From NCBI RefSeq assembly GCF_001424985.1, contig NZ_LMDA01000001.1:1125599-1189598 (forward strand): a DNA stretch of 64,000 bases, in the 5' to 3' direction. This DNA is from Rhizobium sp. Root1212 (lineage in GTDB: Bacteria; Pseudomonadota; Alphaproteobacteria; Rhizobiales; Rhizobiaceae). Shown in pieces: positions 18,108 to 29,932 of this stretch. The position numbers were made by a program, and so were the translations under genes. Position 1 is the first letter of the stretch. Every line of letters begins with the position of its first letter. The notes beneath the pieces were generated by a model that was given only the letters and a program-made list of their open reading frames with translations, was not told the DNA's origin and did no database searches.

Positions 18108-20852
18108 TCAGCTGTTGCCGAGCTGCTTCTTCAGCGCATAAAGCGCTTCCATGGCCTCGCGCGGGGTCATATCATCGGGATTGAGGCTTTTTAACGCCTC
18201 CTCGACCTTGGACGGCCCGGCCCTGGCGACCTCCTCGCGGCGGATCGCCACCTGGAACAGCGGAAGATCGTCGATCAGCTGACTGGCCGGGTTCTTGCGG
18301 TCGGCATCTTCGAGCTTGGCGAGCACTTCGCGGGCCCGCGCCACGACGGAGGCCGGCAAGCCGGCGAGACGCGCCACCTGAATACCATAGGAACGATCCG
18401 CCGCCCCCGGCCCGACCTCGTGCAGGAAGATGACGTCGCCGTCCCATTCCTTGACGCGCATGGTGGCGTTGGAAAGCCGGCCAAGCTTTTCCGAAAGCAC
18501 TGTCAGCTCATGGAAATGGGTGGCGAACAGCCCGCGGCAGCGATTGCCCTCATGCAGATGCTCGACCGCCGCCCAGGCGATTGAAAGACCGTCGAAAGTC
18601 GCCGTGCCGCGCCCGATTTCGTCGAGGATGACCAGCGAGCGGTCGGTCGCCTGATTGAGGATCGCCGCCGTCTCGACCATTTCGACCATGAAGGTCGAGC
18701 GTCCCCGCGCCAGATCGTCGGAAGCGCCGACACGGGAGAACAGCCGGTCGACGATGCCGATATGCGCGGATGCTGCCGGCACGAAGGAGCCCATCTGCGC
18801 CATGATCGCGATCAGCGCGTTCTGCCGCAGGAAGGTCGATTTACCGCCCATGTTCGGGCCGGTCAAAAGCCAGATCGCGCCATCGCCTTCGCCGTCGCGC
18901 GGCGAGAGATCACAGCTGTTGGCAACGAAGGTCTGGGCCGATTGCCGCCGCAACGCCTGTTCGACCACCGGATGGCGGCCGCCATCGATCGCAAACATCT
19001 TCGAGCCATCGACCACCGGCCGGCAGTAGCCCTGCTCCTCGGCGAGAGAGGCCAGACCCGCGGACACGTCGATGACGGAGAGCGCGAAGGCCGCCCCCTT
19101 GATCGCCTCGGCCTCGCCGACGACGAGGCTGGTAAGCGCATCGAAGGCTTCGAGTTCGATGGACAGCGCCCGGTCGGCGGCATTGGCGATCTTCGATTCG
19201 AGATCGGCAAGCTCCGTCGTGGTGAAGCGCATCGCGTTCGCCATGGTCTGGCGATGGATGTAGCGGGCGCGGGCCGCGTCGCTGTCGGTCATCGGCCCGG
19301 CATTGCCGGCGGTCACCTCGATGAAGTAGCCGAGCACATTGTTATATTTGATCTTCAGCGACTTGATGCCGGTTTCCTCGGCATAGTTCAGCTGCAGGCC
19401 GGCGATCACCCGCCGCGACTGGTCGCGCAGCGCCCGCACCTCGTCCAGCTCGGCACTCGCCCCCTGGCGCACGAAACCGCCGTCGCGCTTCAAGAGCGGC
19501 AGTTCGTCGGAAAGCGTCGTGGCAAGCCGCCGCGAAAGTTCCCCCGGCAAACCAAGGATGGAATCGAGCGCAAGGTCCAGTTCCTGCGAAAGATTGCCCG
19601 TTTTCAACAGACGCACCACGTCGGCCGCCGCCATTGTGCCTGCAAGGATAGCGCCGAGATCGCGCGGGCCACCGCGCCCGAGCGACAGCCGCGACAAGGC
19701 GCGCGGCATGTCCGGCACATGCTTCAAGGCCTGACGCAGATCGGCCATCAGCTGCGGCTGGTCGAGCAGCGCGGTGATCGAATCCAGCCGCTCGGCGATG
19801 CGCTCGGGATCGGTCAGCGGCGACATCAGGCGTTCGGCCAGAAGCCGCGCGCCGCCGCCGGTCACGGTGCGGTCGAGCGCCTTGAGCAGCGTGCCGTTAC
19901 GATCACCCGATTGCGTCTTGACCAATTCGAGGTTGGTGCGCGTCGCCGGGTCGATGAACAGCGTCGAAGCACCGCTTTCGCGCTCGGGAATGCCAAGCGG
20001 CGGACGCTCGGCAAACTGGGTCTTCTCGACATAGGCGATCGCCGCCGAGGCCGCCGCCATCTCGGCCCGCGAAAAGCCGCCGAAACCATCGAGCGTCTTC
20101 ACGCCGTAATAGCGGGAAATACGGTCTTCCGCCGTGGCGCTGTCGAACAGCACCGCCGGCTGCGGCACCGCCACCCGGCCGAGCACATCGACCACCGCCC
20201 GCATCTCGGGATCGTGGAAGACGGTATCGGCAAGGATCAGTTCGCGCGGCTCGACCCTCAGAATATCGGCCAGCAACCGGCTTTCCGTCGTCTCCGCCAG
20301 CCGGAAGACGCCGGTGGAAATATCGATCCAGGCCAGCGCCAAAAGCGGCTCGCTGCCGCTGCGGATGCGGGCCAGCGTCATCAGGTAGTTGGTCTCGGAC
20401 GGCGAAAGCAGCTTGTCTTCGGTGATCGTGCCCGGCGTGACGAGCCGCACCACGTCGCGCTTGACCACCGATTTCGAGCCGCGTTTCTTGGCTTCGGCCG
20501 GGTCTTCCACCTGCTCGCAGACGGCGACGCGAAAGCCGCGCACGATCAGCTTCTGCAGATAATCGTCGGCCGCATGCACCGGCACGCCGCACATCGGAAT
20601 GTCCTGGCCCAGATGCTGGCCGCGTTTCGTCAGCGTGATTCCGAGCGCGCGGGAGGCTTCCACGGCATCCTGAAAGAACAGCTCGTAGAAATCGCCCATA
20701 CGATAGAACAGCAGCGATCCCGGATTGTTCGCCTTGATCTCGATGTACTGTTCCATCATCGGCGTGGCCGAGGCGCGGCTCTCCTCCGAAGCCAGCTTCG
20801 CTGCGGAAAGAACGTCGGAATCGCTATATGTCGGATCGTGCAGAAAAGTCAT
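18108..20852 (-). CDS. mutS: DNA mismatch repair protein MutS
   Basis: Recognises mismatches and small loops and recruits MutL. The 914-residue protein has the mismatch-contacting F-x-E motif in RMGDFYELF (about residue 50), connector, lever and clamp regions, then the ATPase with Walker [10 protein letters not shown] (about 660), [12 protein letters not shown] (Walker B and signature) and FATHFHEL. The ATG at 20852 (MTFLHDPTY) is chosen over an upstream GTG because TGGGGC lies 6-7 nt before it. The gene is divergent from the malic enzyme gene, with 104 bp between the two starts. Confidence 0.97.
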   Translation of the reverse strand: MTFLHDPTYSDSDVLSAAKLASEESRASATPMMEQYIEIKANNPGSLLFYRMGDFYELFFQDAVEASRALGITLTKRGQHLGQDIPMCGVPVHAADDYLQKLIVRGFRVAVCEQVEDPAEAKKRGSKSVVKRDVVRLVTPGTITEDKLLSPSETNYLMTLARIRSGSEPLLALAWIDISTGVFRLAETTESRLLADILRVEPRELILADTVFHDPEMRAVVDVLGRVAVPQPAVLFDSATAEDRISRYYGVKTLDGFGGFSRAEMAAASAAIAYVEKTQFAERPPLGIPERESGASTLFIDPATRTNLELVKTQSGDRNGTLLKALDRTVTGGGARLLAERLMSPLTDPERIAERLDSITALLDQPQLMADLRQALKHVPDMPRALSRLSLGRGGPRDLGAILAGTMAAADVVRLLKTGNLSQELDLALDSILGLPGELSRRLATTLSDELPLLKRDGGFVRQGASAELDEVRALRDQSRRVIAGLQLNYAEETGIKSLKIKYNNVLGYFIEVTAGNAGPMTDSDAARARYIHRQTMANAMRFTTTELADLESKIANAADRALSIELEAFDALTSLVVGEAEAIKGAAFALSVIDVSAGLASLAEEQGYCRPVVDGSKMFAIDGGRHPVVEQALRRQSAQTFVANSCDLSPRDGEGDGAIWLLTGPNMGGKSTFLRQNALIAIMAQMGSFVPAASAHIGIVDRLFSRVGASDDLARGRSTFMVEMVETAAILNQATDRSLVILDEIGRGTATFDGLSIAWAAVEHLHEGNRCRGLFATHFHELTVLSEKLGRLSNATMRVKEWDGDVIFLHEVGPGAADRSYGIQVARLAGLPASVVARAREVLAKLEDADRKNPASQLIDDLPLFQVAIRREEVARAGPSKVEEALKSLNPDDMTPREAMEALYALKKQLGNS

Positions 20853-20956
20853 TTTGGCCCCAGAAAACAGGTGCCACACTATCCGCGCCCGTTTATAGAA
20901 GACAATACGAAAGCGGCGGGGAGGAGCCTTCGCCCACAGGACTCGGAGGGGAATGC

Positions 20957-23242
<2,286 letters not shown>

Positions 23243-23255
23243 TGTAATGCCAACG

Positions 23256-23293
23256 AAAAAAGCCCGCACGGAGCGATCCGGTGCGGGCTTTTT
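23256..23293 (+). terminator. Intrinsic terminator downstream of tme
   Basis: AAAAAAGCCCGCAC and GTGCGGGCTTTTT pair around a loop that itself has a GGA/TCC pairing, 13 bp after the malic enzyme stop codon. A and T tracts flank the stem, so it could also stop minus-strand transcripts coming from olsB. Confidence 0.85.
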
Positions 23294-23304
23294 CATGCGA
23301 AATA

Positions 23305-23318
23305 CTGATCTTGATCAA
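23305..23318 (+). promoter_or_regulatory. FNR/FixK-like box in a convergent intergenic region
   Basis: CTGAT-CTTG-ATCAA matches the anaerobox consensus TTGAT-N4-ATCAA at 9 of 10 defined positions. A TATACG hexamer at 23344-23349 lies where a -10 should be for an activator centred near -41 to -43 on the plus strand. No protein-coding gene follows in that direction; tme and olsB converge here. A function as promoter for a small or antisense RNA is inference. Confidence 0.45.
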
Positions 23319-23421
23319 AATTCCGGGACGTCATGTCCCTTCATATACGGCACACATTACCAATCGATGATCAAAAGCTGCTACAGCTACTCTTTACCGT
23401 CGAAATATAGGCAAGATTACC

Positions 23422-23448
23422 GCAACGCGTCAATTCACATTGCGTTGC
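23422..23448 (-). terminator. Hairpin downstream of olsB
   Basis: GCAACGC and GCGTTGC pair (7 bp, 13-nt loop) 7 bp after the olsB stop codon. There is no T-tract, so it is at best a weak or Rho-assisted terminator. It could equally end a plus-strand transcript from the FNR-like promoter at 23305-23349. Confidence 0.35.
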
Positions 23449-23454
23449 AGCACG

Positions 23455-24333
23455 TCAGCTGGCGAAGCGTGTTGCATCCGCGCCATAGTAGTTGAGGTAG
23501 CGGCCGGAGATGTTGTTGATCGGCAACACGATCAGAACGTCCGTCGTGTTGAAGGCATGGTCGACAACGGCGCCTTCACCGACCATCGCCCCAAGCCGCA
23601 TATAGCCCTTGATCAGTGGCGGCAGCGCCGCCAGCGCCCTGCGGGCATTGATCGCCTCTGCCGGCATCAGATCCATGGTGCGGAACAGCTCCGGCCGGGC
23701 CGAAACCTGCCAGTCTCCGGTAACGCGCACCGTATGATGCAGGAAGGATAGGGCAAGCGCATGCTCCTCCGGGATCGCGCCGGGCAGGGAGCCGCAGCCG
23801 AACATGGCGTCGACGCCATGCTTCAGCGCATAGGCCCAATTTCCCTGCCAGAGCAGTTCGACCGTGCGCTTGGTGCGATACTCCGGCAGCACGCAGGAGC
23901 GGCCGAGTTCCATGAACTTCTTGTCCGGGTGCTGGGCGAGCAGCGCCTCGATGCCGAATTCGGAAGCCGAATAGAAACCGCCGGAGCGCTCGGCCACATC
24001 CTGGCGCAGCAGGCGATAAGTGCCGACGATCTGATCCACGGCATCGCCGTCGATCCCGGTATCGAGCACCAGCAGGTGATCGCAGATGCCGTCCCAGGCA
24101 TCGACATCGCGCTTGCGACGCGCGACATCGGGCTTGGGCTTCGCCCGCATCTCCTCGAAGAACACACGGTAGCGCACAGCTTGCGCCGCGTCGATTTCGG
24201 TATTTGTCCGGGCAAGTCGGGTTTCCAGCGTGCCGATACGCCCGAGCACATCCGAGGCCGGTGCCACGGACGGCCGAACGGGCGACTGCGGCTGTTCAAG
24301 AAACCCCATACGATCCAACAATTCCATCGTCAT
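23455..24333 (-). CDS. olsB: L-ornithine N(alpha)-acyltransferase OlsB
   Basis: Catalyses the first step of ornithine lipid synthesis, transferring a 3-hydroxyacyl chain from ACP to the alpha-amino group of ornithine. The 292-residue protein belongs to the GNAT-like OlsB/acyl-homoserine synthase-related group: VRYRVFFEEM (about residues 50-60), a D-x-C-DH-L-LVLD segment (about 83-92) and the ELGRSCVLPEYR motif (about 140). In Sinorhizobium olsB lies beside the malic enzyme gene tme, as here. Ornithine lipids replace phospholipids under phosphate limitation in rhizobia, and a Pho-box-like element lies 49 bp upstream. An ATG two codons downstream is an alternative start. Confidence 0.92.
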   Translation of the reverse strand: MTMELLDRMGFLEQPQSPVRPSVAPASDVLGRIGTLETRLARTNTEIDAAQAVRYRVFFEEMRAKPKPDVARRKRDVDAWDGICDHLLVLDTGIDGDAVDQIVGTYRLLRQDVAERSGGFYSASEFGIEALLAQHPDKKFMELGRSCVLPEYRTKRTVELLWQGNWAYALKHGVDAMFGCGSLPGAIPEEHALALSFLHHTVRVTGDWQVSARPELFRTMDLMPAEAINARRALAALPPLIKGYMRLGAMVGEGAVVDHAFNTTDVLIVLPINNISGRYLNYYGADATRFAS

Positions 24334-24381
24334 GCTACAGGTCCCGACCGCTTCGTTCTGCCGGGCTTAAACCATGTTTCT

Positions 24382-24399
24382 ACGACAGCATAGTGACAT
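24382..24399 (-). promoter_or_regulatory. Pho-box-like element upstream of olsB
   Basis: On the minus strand ATGTCAC-TATG-CTGTCGT consists of two imperfect 7-mers at an 11-nt period, matching the PhoB consensus CTGTCAT-N4-CTGTCAT with about two to three deviations. It ends 49 bp before the olsB start, with a TTTAAG hexamer about 10 nt downstream that could be the -10. PhoB control of ornithine lipid formation is known in Sinorhizobium; this particular site is my inference. Confidence 0.4.
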
Positions 24400-24434
24400 G
24401 ACGGGAGCTTGGAAACAGCCCGACCCGCCCCTCG

Positions 24435-26747
24435 CTACACCGGCAGCAGGCGCTCGACTTCGGCCTTGAGTTTTGCGGGATCGACGGGTTTGGCAAGCAC
24501 GGCCGACGCCCCGGCCTTCAGCAGCTTCTGCCACGTTTCCTCACTGACATCCGAGGTCAGAACGATCACCGGAACGGCCGGACGGCCGGCGGTAGCCTCT
24601 TGCCTGCGCAGCCGCATGATCATGCTCAGCCCGTCGCCGCCGGGCATGTTGAGATCGCTGACGATCAGCTCTGGAGCCATCCGCTCGTCCTTCGGCGCGT
24701 CGAACAACAGGTTCGCGACGACGGAGAAATCGTCCACCGGGCGAACGCCGCGCCCCGTCTTTTCCAGCATGGCGCCGATGATCCGCGCATTGATCGGGTC
24801 GTCCTCCGCCAGCAGAATGCCTTTTCGCTGATGTTCGGAACGAACGGTCGGCACTTCGCGCAGCATCGGTCGGTTGTCGTTGATGGCGTCTCTCACTTCC
24901 ATGCCTTTCATGCGGCCGCGCAGAACCTCGACCAGCGAGCGTTCGCGCAGCGGTCGGATCAGCCAGGCCTGATACCCGTCGATCTGGTTCATCGGCCGCC
25001 CGTTGCGCTCCTCGGGATTGACCAGATAGATGCGGCGGATCTTCACCTGCGCGAGGCCCGGCAGATCGGCCAGCAAGCGGCGGAATTGCCCGGCATGGCG
25101 ATGATCGACGACGATATCGGTCAGTTCCACCTGACCGGAGACCGCTCGCCCGGCATGCGCCTGCGCCTCGCCAAAACTTTCCGCCAACACGCAGTGGCCG
25201 CCAAGCGTCGTCACGGTTTCGAACAGCGCCCGCGCCGCCGGCCCCTTCGGCGCCATGACCAACACCCGCGATCCTTCCAGCGTGCCCTGCCGGCTGCGCG
25301 CCGAGGCCGGCAGATCGCCGACACAGACCGGGAAACGGATTTCGAAGGTGGCGCCCTTGCCCGGCTCGCTCGACAGCGTCAGGCTGCCGCCGACCTGCTC
25401 CATGATATGGCGCGAAATCGCCAGCCCCAGGCCCGTACCGCCGCTACGCTGCACATTGTCTCCGGCCTGTTCGAATTCGTCGAAGATGCGGGCCTGCTCC
25501 TCGCGATTCATGCCGGGACCGGTATCCTCGATGCGGACCAGCAGCACCCTGTCCACCAGATCGGCGCTGACGAACACGCCGCCCCTGTGGGTGAATTTCA
25601 CCGCATTGCCGATGACGTTGAACAGCACCTGCCGCAGCCGCGGCGCATCGAATTCCATCAGCCCCGGCACCGCAGCCGAAACGGTGGCGCCGATCTCGAT
25701 GGCCTTCTCATGGGCGCGGCTCGACAGCATCTCGACCACGCTTTCGATCGTATCGCGTACCGCCTCCTGCGACGGGCGAAGCTGGAAGCGTCCGGCTTCA
25801 ATGGAGGAGAAATCGAGAAGGTCGTCCACCAGCTGCACCAGCGCGTGGCCGGACTGGCGCATGCCGGCGAGATAATTCTTCTGCTCGCCCGTCAGCCGCG
25901 TCTGGCCGATCAGGTGGCTCATGCCGAGAATGCCCGAGAGCGGCGTGCGGATTTCATGGCTGACGGTGGCGAGCAGCCGGGATTTGGCCTGGCTTGCCTG
26001 CTCGGCGCGGCGGCGGGCATCCTCGCTTTCGCGGGCAATCCGGCTTTCCTCGGTGATATCGCGGGCGATCGAGTGCATCGTCAGCGCGCCGCTGCCTGAG
26101 CGGCGGGCCATGACGTCATGCCAGTCGAAGAGCCGCGGACCCGCGACACTCTCGATGCGGACGCGATAGTGATTGGGTTCGGGCATCGGCTCGAAATCGA
26201 TCCCCAGCGCCTCGCAGGTCATGCCTTCCGGCCGCGATTGACCCGTCACCCTGCGGAAAACGCCATTCGCCTCAATGATCTTGCCGCCGGGCTCGCGCAC
26301 GACAGCGATGTCGCCGAGCGCATCATGGATCGCCGACAAAAGACCGGAGGCTTCGCTGCGCTCCCATTTGCGGTCGCTGGCACGTTCGTTCGGCACGGCC
26401 TCGACCGAAGCGGTGCGCGCCCTGCGGGACCGATACCAGTCGGCCAGGAACACCCCGGCGCCGGCCATGCCGGCCAGCGCAAGCCCGCCGGACAGCAGCT
26501 CGAAACCGGCTTCCGCGCCGGTGCCGAGCACCGCCGCCGAGCAGAGCAGCCCCGCCCCGGCCAGCGCCGGTTTAAGGATCGCATAGCGTTCCGGGTTCGT
26601 CTCGGGCGCCTGCCCGATCTCCAGGTCTTCGAATTCGTCCTGGTTCGGGCCGCGACCACGGCTACGATACCGGTTGCCACGGTCCTGCGTCGCAAGCTCG
26701 CGCGCGATGCGTTGATGAAGATTCGACAGTTCGCCCATGCCGTCCAC
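24435..26747 (-). CDS. Hybrid sensor histidine kinase with pseudo-receiver and receiver
   Basis: A 770-residue membrane-anchored hybrid kinase. Order of domains: two hydrophobic segments (about residues 60-105) with almost no periplasmic loop, a PAS domain (about 135-240), HisKA with the phospho-accepting His264 in VSHEIRTPL, an HATPase domain (NVIGNAVKFTH, EDTGPGM, GTGLGLAIS), a degenerate receiver-like domain (about 500-615) lacking the acidic pair, and a true receiver (about 640-770) with Asp698 in VSDLNMPGGDG and a final lysine in LAKPVD. No response-regulator gene lies next to it, so output is unknown. It starts with GTG at 26747; an ATG three codons in is equally plausible. Confidence 0.9.
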   Translation of the reverse strand: MDGMGELSNLHQRIARELATQDRGNRYRSRGRGPNQDEFEDLEIGQAPETNPERYAILKPALAGAGLLCSAAVLGTGAEAGFELLSGGLALAGMAGAGVFLADWYRSRRARTASVEAVPNERASDRKWERSEASGLLSAIHDALGDIAVVREPGGKIIEANGVFRRVTGQSRPEGMTCEALGIDFEPMPEPNHYRVRIESVAGPRLFDWHDVMARRSGSGALTMHSIARDITEESRIARESEDARRRAEQASQAKSRLLATVSHEIRTPLSGILGMSHLIGQTRLTGEQKNYLAGMRQSGHALVQLVDDLLDFSSIEAGRFQLRPSQEAVRDTIESVVEMLSSRAHEKAIEIGATVSAAVPGLMEFDAPRLRQVLFNVIGNAVKFTHRGGVFVSADLVDRVLLVRIEDTGPGMNREEQARIFDEFEQAGDNVQRSGGTGLGLAISRHIMEQVGGSLTLSSEPGKGATFEIRFPVCVGDLPASARSRQGTLEGSRVLVMAPKGPAARALFETVTTLGGHCVLAESFGEAQAHAGRAVSGQVELTDIVVDHRHAGQFRRLLADLPGLAQVKIRRIYLVNPEERNGRPMNQIDGYQAWLIRPLRERSLVEVLRGRMKGMEVRDAINDNRPMLREVPTVRSEHQRKGILLAEDDPINARIIGAMLEKTGRGVRPVDDFSVVANLLFDAPKDERMAPELIVSDLNMPGGDGLSMIMRLRRQEATAGRPAVPVIVLTSDVSEETWQKLLKAGASAVLAKPVDPAKLKAEVERLLPV

Positions 26748-26859
26748 AGGCGACGGAGGCTCCCTACACCGCCCGACGCCCGTCCTCTCAATCCAGAGTT
26801 ACCGGTCGAGATACCTACAGCACAAGCGTTCCGATTGCCTTCCGGCGATCCCTAAACTT

Positions 26860-27351
26860 TTAGCGAGTCTTGTTTTTCGACTGCAGCAGTTCGTCGAGGA
26901 TGATCGCGCCGGCGCCGATGGTGATGAAACTGTCGGCGAGATTGAAGACGGCGAAGGACCACGTTTCCGTATGGAAACGGATATAGTCGATGACATAGCC
27001 GAACAGCAACCGGTCGATCAGGTTGCCGATCGCGCCGGCGATGATCATCGCATAGCCGAAATGAGCGAAGGCACGATCCCCCGGCGTGCGCCGCCAGAGC
27101 CACAGCACGAAGGCCACCACCACCAGCCGCATGCCGACGATGAACCAGCCTTCCATATGGTCGAGCATGGAAAACGCGACGCCGTAATTGTAAATGCGGT
27201 GCAGCGCCAGCACCGGCAAGATAGCGACATCTTCCCCGAACGGCAGCCACATCTCGACGGCGACCTTCACCAGTTGATCGAGAATGACGGCAAGGATGAT
27301 GAAGACCGCGATTGGCAGCGGCCGGGAGAAAAGCGCCGTCCGTTCGTTCAT
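26860..27351 (-). CDS. lspA: Lipoprotein signal peptidase LspA
   Basis: The inner-membrane aspartyl protease that removes signal peptides from prolipoproteins after diacylglyceryl transfer. The 163-residue protein has four hydrophobic helices and both catalytic aspartates, in [19 protein letters not shown] and [11 protein letters not shown]. The ATG at 27351 overlaps the stop codon of the preceding TrmH-family gene by 4 bp, which fixes the start and implies translational coupling; the longer open frame upstream is rejected. It works in the same pathway as Lnt (3.1 kb). Confidence 0.96.
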   Translation of the reverse strand: MNERTALFSRPLPIAVFIILAVILDQLVKVAVEMWLPFGEDVAILPVLALHRIYNYGVAFSMLDHMEGWFIVGMRLVVVAFVLWLWRRTPGDRAFAHFGYAMIIAGAIGNLIDRLLFGYVIDYIRFHTETWSFAVFNLADSFITIGAGAIILDELLQSKNKTR

Positions 27352-28211
27352 GCCTTGCCGTCCAGCGTCAGGAGATGGCGGCGGGCTTCGAACAGCATGA
27401 TACCGGTGGCGATGCCGAGATTGAGCGAATCCGCCCTTCCCTGCTGCGGAATGCGGGCGAGCGCATCGGCTTCCTTCGCCAGTTCGTCCGGCAGGCCGGC
27501 CTGCTCGTTGCCCATCAGGATGACGACGGGCTTGGAGCGATAGTCGATGGTGCGGTAGTCGACCGCGCCGGCCAGATGGGTGGCCACCACCCGCGCGCCC
27601 GAAGACTTGTGCCACTTGATGAAATCGGCATTGCCGGCGCGGATTACCGGCATGGCAAACACCGAACCCATGGTGGCGCGCACGGTTTCCAGCGAGAAGG
27701 GATCGGTCGTGTCCCCAAGCAGAATGACGCCCGAGGCGCCCGCCGCATCGGCCGTGCGGATGATGGTGCCGAGATTGCCGGGATCGCGCACCCGGTCGAG
27801 CGCGACATAGGTTTCCCCCGCCGCCGGCTTCACATCCTTCAGGCTTTTGTAGCGCTGCTCGAAAATGCCGACGACCATCTGCGGATTGTCGCGCCGGGTG
27901 ATCGACGACAGCACCTTTTCGCTGACTTCCAGCACCAGCCCGCCGGTCGAGACCGTCTTCAGGGCCACCTGCTCAACTTGAATCTTGCCCTTGGCAGCCT
28001 TGGCATAGACCAGCGTCTTGATCGTCCAGCCGAGTTCCAGCGCATCGATCACCAGCTTCAGGCCCTCGGCCATGAAGCTGCGGGTCTCGTCGCGGCTCTT
28101 CTTCTGGGCGAGCGCCTTGATGTCCTTGATGATCGGGTTGGTGAGGCTCGTGACCTCCTTCACCTGGCCCACACGGCGCGGGCCGTCATGGTGGTGGTTG
28201 TCATGGCTCAT
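27348..28211 (-). CDS. TrmH/SpoU-family RNA 2'-O-methyltransferase
   Basis: A 287-residue SPOUT methyltransferase, probably acting on rRNA or tRNA ribose. After an N-terminal substrate-binding domain ([13 protein letters not shown], with an L30e-like arrangement through about residue 105) come the SpoU motifs: [21 protein letters not shown] (motif 1), [10 protein letters not shown] (motif 2) and [17 protein letters not shown] (motif 3). The exact target nucleotide is not predictable. The ATG at 28211 overlaps the upstream gene's stop codon (ATGA), favouring it over the ATG at 28223. It sits between another RNA methyltransferase and lspA in a tightly coupled trio. Confidence 0.9.
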   Translation of the reverse strand: MSHDNHHHDGPRRVGQVKEVTSLTNPIIKDIKALAQKKSRDETRSFMAEGLKLVIDALELGWTIKTLVYAKAAKGKIQVEQVALKTVSTGGLVLEVSEKVLSSITRRDNPQMVVGIFEQRYKSLKDVKPAAGETYVALDRVRDPGNLGTIIRTADAAGASGVILLGDTTDPFSLETVRATMGSVFAMPVIRAGNADFIKWHKSSGARVVATHLAGAVDYRTIDYRSKPVVILMGNEQAGLPDELAKEADALARIPQQGRADSLNLGIATGIMLFEARRHLLTLDGKA

Positions 28212-29359
28212 TTCGGTACCCATCGGCTGAAGAGGGAGGTGGAAAGCGCGCGCGCCGGGGCCCTGCCGTCAAGGCCGCCCTCGCGCAAGATCAGTTCGCC
28301 GGATTCGACGACGCCGCCGCGGCCGCGCATGGTGTCGCGCATCAGCTCGTGGATCGAATAGAAACTCGCCCGGATCGAGTAGGCCGTCAGCACGAGGCCG
28401 CGCGCCTCGGGCGACAGGATGTCGCGGCAGATATCGAGCATCTGGGCCAGATGGTCGAATAGCTGCCAGACCTCACCATTCGGCCCGCGGCCGAATTTCG
28501 GCGGGTCGGTGAGGATGATATCGTAACGGCTGCCGCGCCGCGCCTCGCGCTGGATGAACTTCATCGCGTCTTCGCAGATCCAGCGGATCGGCAGGCTTTC
28601 GGCCCGGCCAAGCGCCTGATTTTCCCGCGCCCAGCCGATCGCCTTCTTCGAGGCATCGACATGGGTCACTTCCGCACCCGCTTTTGCCGCGATCAGCGAG
28701 GCGACGCCGGTATAGCCGAAGAGGTTCAGGACCTTCAGCGGCCGCCCCGCCGTCTCGACCTGGTTCTTCATCCAGCTCCAATGGGCGAGCTGCTCGGGAA
28801 ATACGCCGACATGGCGAAAGGCGGTGAAGCGGCCGTAGAAATCGGCATCCAGAATACGCATCGGCCAGGTCTCACCCAGCGCTTCCTTCGGGAAACGCCA
28901 GCGGCCGATTCCGTCCTCATCCGTATCGCCGGTAAACACAGCATCGGCCTTCTCCCAGACGTGGGCCGGCAAGAGCGGCGGCCAAAGCGCCTGCGCCTCC
29001 GGCCGCACGATCCGGTAAGGACCGTATTGCTCCAGCTTCAGCCCATGGCCGCTGTCGATCAGATGATAATCGCTCGAACCCTTGGTCTCGAGAATGACCG
29101 GCACGCGCTCGCCGGGCTTTTCACCCTCGCGAAGCGAAAGAACGACCTGCGCCTCCGCTTCCCGCTCGACGGCCTTTTCCGGCCGCGGCTTGACCGGACG
29201 ACTTTCACGCTCCTCGGAAACAGGACGCGGCTTAGGCGTCGGGCGGCTTGTAGCACGGCTGGCCCCGGCGCGCAGCGGCGCGGATGGCGCGGAACGCCCG
29301 GAAGGCTTCCCCCCCTTGCTCGCGCCTTTTCCCTTCTGGCCCCGGTCCTTGTCTCTCAC
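28208..29359 (-). CDS. Class I SAM-dependent RNA methyltransferase, RlmI/RlmK-like
   Basis: A 383-residue protein with a long basic, low-complexity N-terminus (about residues 1-75, rich in R, P, S, K), then a segment typical of the COG1092 group (DADFYGRFTAFRHVGVFPEQLAHW) and a Rossmann methyltransferase domain: VLNLFGYTGVASLIAAKAG (SAM motif I), VTHVDASKKAI and the catalytic ILTDPPKFGRGPNGEVW. Homologues methylate 23S rRNA cytidines, but the PUA domain seen in E. coli RlmI is not obvious here, so the substrate is open. GTG at 29359 is chosen because AAGGA lies 6-7 nt upstream; a TTG ten codons further up is less likely. Confidence 0.88.
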   Translation of the reverse strand: MRDKDRGQKGKGASKGGKPSGRSAPSAPLRAGASRATSRPTPKPRPVSEERESRPVKPRPEKAVEREAEAQVVLSLREGEKPGERVPVILETKGSSDYHLIDSGHGLKLEQYGPYRIVRPEAQALWPPLLPAHVWEKADAVFTGDTDEDGIGRWRFPKEALGETWPMRILDADFYGRFTAFRHVGVFPEQLAHWSWMKNQVETAGRPLKVLNLFGYTGVASLIAAKAGAEVTHVDASKKAIGWARENQALGRAESLPIRWICEDAMKFIQREARRGSRYDIILTDPPKFGRGPNGEVWQLFDHLAQMLDICRDILSPEARGLVLTAYSIRASFYSIHELMRDTMRGRGGVVESGELILREGGLDGRAPARALSTSLFSRWVPK

Positions 29360-29471
29360 GCCTGATCCTTCACATCGTTTGCCGAGCAAATAGCATCGCT
29401 ATCGCCCTTGGCAAAGCGGTTTCGCCCTCGCATATAGGACAGGCATATCAGGAAAGGAACGATAGTCCGAG

Positions 29472-29918
29472 ATGAGAGGCGACGTCAGGATTGCAGCACC
29501 GCCCCGGATCGTCTGGGAAGCGCTGAACGACCCCGAATTCCTGAAGGGACTGATCCCCGGCTGCCAGTCGATGGAGCGCCTGTCCGACACCGAAACGCTC
29601 GCCACCGTCAAGGTCAAGCTCGGCATCCTCTCCGTCACCTTTTCCGGCAAGATCCTGCTCAGCAACATCCGCGCACCCGACAGCTACACGATATCGGCCG
29701 AAGGCCAGGGCGGCATTGCCGGCTTCGCCCGCGGCAGCGCCGATGTGGTGATGGTTCGCGAAGGCAATGAGACCCTGCTCTCCTACGAGGCCAAGGCCAA
29801 TGTCGAAGGCAAACTCGCCCAGATGGGCGGCAAGCTCATCGATGCCACGGTCGGAAAACTCGCCCGCCGCTTCTTCGACGATTTCAACGCCGCGGTCAGC
29901 GAAAGAGCCAAAGCCTGA
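29472..29918 (+). CDS. CoxG-like SRPBCC-domain protein
   Basis: A 148-residue START/SRPBCC-fold protein matching the CoxG (carbon monoxide dehydrogenase subunit G) family: it begins MRGDVRIAAPPRIVWEALNDPEFLKGLIPGC split by the conserved NDPExL and IPGC elements, with SYEAKANVEGKLAQMGGKLI near the C-terminus. CoxG assists membrane attachment or maturation of molybdenum hydroxylases of the xanthine oxidase type. No cox structural gene lies in the window, so the partner is unknown. It diverges from the RNA methyltransferase gene and converges with the LapA-like gene. Confidence 0.85.
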   Translation: MRGDVRIAAPPRIVWEALNDPEFLKGLIPGCQSMERLSDTETLATVKVKLGILSVTFSGKILLSNIRAPDSYTISAEGQGGIAGFARGSADVVMVREGNETLLSYEAKANVEGKLAQMGGKLIDATVGKLARRFFDDFNAAVSERAKA

Positions 29919-29932
29919 TTATATCGGCCCGG

